From contig NZ_KB892705.1 of NCBI RefSeq assembly GCF_000373905.1, positions 3,484,478 to 3,548,477 on the forward strand: DNA of 64,000 bases, in the 5' to 3' direction. Shown in pieces: positions 61,783-64,000 of this stretch (its first letter is position 1; the number at the start of each line of letters is the position of its first letter). The translations under genes were made by a program, and so were the position numbers. Under the pieces are notes generated by a model, which was given only the letters and a program-made list of their open reading frames with translations, ran no database searches and was not told the DNA's origin. Source of the DNA: Mycobacterium sp. 155 (GTDB lineage Bacteria; Actinomycetota; Actinomycetes; Mycobacteriales; Mycobacteriaceae).

Positions 61783-64000
61783 AGCTCGGTCGTTCCGCTC
61801 CTGCACGCCGAACGTAGTCCCGCCGCGCCGCTGTCCCGGCGCTGGTTATGGCTGGTCGCCGCGGTCGCTCTCGTCCTGACTTTCGCGCAGTCGCCCGGGC
61901 AGATCTCCCCCGACACCAAGCTCGACCTGACCGCCAACCCGCTGCGGTTCTTGGCCCGCGCGTTCAACCTGTGGAACAGCGACCTGCCGTTCGGGCAGGC
62001 GCAGAACCAGGCTTACGGCTATCTGTTCCCGCACGGCACCTTCTTTCTCATCGGCCATGAGCTCGGGATCCCGGGCTGGATCACCCAGCGGTTGTGGTGG
62101 GCGCTGCTGCTGGTCGTCGGGTTCTGGGGCCTGCTGCGGGTCGCCGAGGCCCTGGGTATCGGCAGCACCAGCTCGCGGGTGCTCGGCGCGATCGCGTTCG
62201 CGTTGTGCCCGCGGGTGCTGACCACGCTGGGCGCGATCTCGTCGGAGACGCTGCCGATGATGCTGGCTCCGTGGGTCCTGCTGCCGGTGATCCTGGCCTT
62301 GGGCGGGACCGGAGGGGCGGGAGTAGGCCAGCGGGGACCGCACAATATCCGGTTGATGGCGGCCCGCTCAGCCGGGGCGGTCGCTCTGATGGGCGCGGTC
62401 AACGCCGTCGCGACCCTCACCGGATGCCTGGCCGCACTGATCTGGTGGGCCTGTCACCGGCCGAACAAGCTATGGCTGCGGTTCACCGCGTGGTGGTTCG
62501 GCTGCACGGCTCTGGCCATCACCTGGTGGGTGATCGCGCTAGTGATGTTGGGCCGGATCAGCCCGCCGTTCCTCGACTTCATCGAATCCTCCGGCGTCAC
62601 CACGCAGTGGACCTCGCTGACCGAGATGCTGCGTGGCACCGACAGTTGGACGCCGTTCGTCGCACCCAGCGCCACCGCCGCAGCGTCGCTCGTAACCAGC
62701 ACGGTCGCGGTGCTGGCCACCACGCTGGTGGCCGCGGCGGGCCTGGCCGGGCTGGCGCTGCGTTCGATGCCCGCCCGCGGCCGGCTGATCACCATGCTGC
62801 TGATCGGCATCGTGCTGCTGGGGCTGGGCTACTCCGGCGGCTTGGGCTCACCCATCGCGCATCAGGTGCAGGCCTTCCTCGACGGCTCCGGCACCCCGCT
62901 GCGCAACCTGCACAAACTCGAACCGGTGATCCGGTTGCCGCTGGCCCTTGGCCTGGCCCACCTGCTGGGCCGGATTCCGCTGCCAGGCACCGTCCCGCGC
63001 CCGGTGTGGGTGAGCGCGTACGCCCATCCGGAGCGGGACCGGCGGGTCGCGGTGAGCATCGTGGTGCTGGCCGCGCTCGCGGCGGGCACCGCGATCGCCT
63101 GGACCGGCCGCATCGCACCGCCGGGTACATTCAGCGCGATCCCGCAGTACTGGCACGACGCCGCCAACTGGCTCGACGAACACAACACCGAGCGCGGCCG
63201 CGTGCTGGTGGCGCCGGGTGCCCCGTTCGCCACCCAGGTTTGGGGCACCAGCCACGACGAACCGCTGCAGGTGCTGGGCAGCAGCCCGTGGGGTGTGCGT
63301 GACTCGATCCCACTGACCCCGCCGGAGACCATCAGGGCGCTCGATTCGGTGCAGCGTTTGTTCGCCGCCGGCCGACCCTCCGCGGGACTCGCCGATACCC
63401 TTGCCCGGCAAGGTATTTCATATGTCGTGGTGCGCAACGACCTGGATCCGGATACGTCGCGGTCGGCCCGCCCGGTGCTGGTGCACCGTTCTGTGGAAGG
63501 GTCCCGTGGGCTCACCAAAGTGGCCGAGTTCGGCGATCCGGTCGGACCTGGCACCCTGGAAGGGTTCATCGCCGACAGCGGGTTGCGGCCGCGTTACCCC
63601 GCGGTGCAGATCTACCGGGTCGACGGCGCCGCGGCGGCGGGCAAACCGTATCTGGTCAACCCCGACACCATGGCCCGCGTGGACGGCGCACCCGAGGCGC
63701 TGCTGCGTCTCGATGAACGCCGCCGCCTGTCCGGCCTGCCGCCACTCGGACCGATGCTCCTGACGGCCGACGCGCAGCGTGCCGGACTGCCCATCACCGT
63801 CGGCGGCCACGGCGTAGTCGTCACCGATACCCCGCAGGCCCGCGAGATCGACTACGGCCGGGTCGACGACCATGCCTCTGCAATCCGCACGCCCGACGAT
63901 CAACGGCACACCTACAACCGGGTGCCGGACTACCCGTCCCGCGGGACCGACCCGGTGTACGGCCACTGGGACGGCGGGCGCGTGACGGTGTCGAGTTCGG
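61783..64000 (+). CDS. aftD: AftD arabinofuranosyltransferase, 5' part (runs off window)
   Basis: At least ~735 codons open to the window end. Content: LSRRWLWLVAAVALVLTFAQ (TM1), SPGQISPDTKLDLTANPLRF, LWNSDLPFGQAQNQAYGYLF, then HGTFFLIG, more than eight further helices, and later VLVAPGAPFATQVWGTSHDE and SPWGVRDSIPL. These match AftD (Rv0236c), the very large alpha-(1,3) arabinofuranosyltransferase acting on arabinogalactan/LAM, GT-C fold. Acidic residues of the first outer loop (SPDTKLD, LWNSDL) are conserved. Odd point: from 61783 to the TTG at residue ~57 there is no in-frame ATG, GTG or TTG, so the start codon is unclear; CTG at 61801 or 61831 are options. The C-terminal domains lie outside the window. 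Confidence 0.92.

Overview
The window is high-GC mycobacterial DNA, most likely from a rapidly growing Mycolicibacterium-type species. Long blocks follow the order of Mycobacterium tuberculosis gene neighbourhoods: FecB2 / PxpB-PxpC / AAC(2') / HemD-like regulator (Rv0265c-Rv0260c side), the Sdh1 succinate dehydrogenase block (Rv0250c-Rv0247c, with the Rv0245 flavin reductase), and FadE5, FadA2, FabG4, HtdX, TetR, LpqI, Rv0236A and AftD (Rv0244c-Rv0236c). Family names come from motifs and remembered family sequences. No database search was possible.

Layout. 1-9.4 kb is patchy accessory DNA: a DUF222/HNH protein with a broken C-terminus, a flavoprotein, a PknD-like kinase with only three NHL repeats, small secreted proteins, a frameshifted and truncated FGGY sugar kinase joined to lower-GC DNA, a GAF-ANTAR regulator and a conserved basic protein. 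9.5-17.3 kb holds LysE, an enoyl-CoA hydratase, an iron-siderophore binding lipoprotein, a queuosine-precursor transporter, PxpB/PxpC, AAC(2') and a uroporphyrinogen-III-synthase-like regulator. 17.5-24.9 kb is a complete histidine utilisation locus: hutH diverges from hutU, an M20 amidohydrolase, hutF and hutI. A deleted Hsp20 remnant and a strong terminator follow. 25.3-30.8 kb carries an ICL/PEP-mutase family enzyme, the Sdh1 complex, a 53-aa CDS and a flavin reductase.

31.0-50.3 kb is the centrepiece: a GAP-family membrane protein, a fatty acyl-AMP ligase, a secreted PE-PPE-domain acyltransferase, MmpL10, PapA3 and a divergent 3,667-residue bimodular PKS. Gene set and order match the trehalose polyphleate (TPP) locus and resemble the M. 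tuberculosis DAT/PAT locus. Both AT domains carry the malonyl-type HAFH motif, and only module 2 has DH and ER. Alternating use of the two modules would give one double bond every four carbons, as in phleic acids. The expected division of labour is: FAAL loads, PKS builds, PapA3 acylates trehalose, MmpL10 exports, and the PE-PPE protein completes acylation outside the membrane.

50.5-64 kb is lipid and envelope metabolism: FadE5, a DUF1361 membrane protein, a Cys/Met-metabolism PLP enzyme, divergent FadA2 / FabG4-HtdX, a methyltransferase, a TetR regulator, LpqI, a DUF2613 protein and the start of AftD, which runs off the window. The fadE5 promoter and the fadA2-fabG4 intergenic region share a similar palindrome, suggesting one repressor for both. 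A 27-bp repeat family occurs inside the aac(2') N-terminus and between mmpL10 and papA3. I saw no tRNA, rRNA, CRISPR array or intact insertion sequence.
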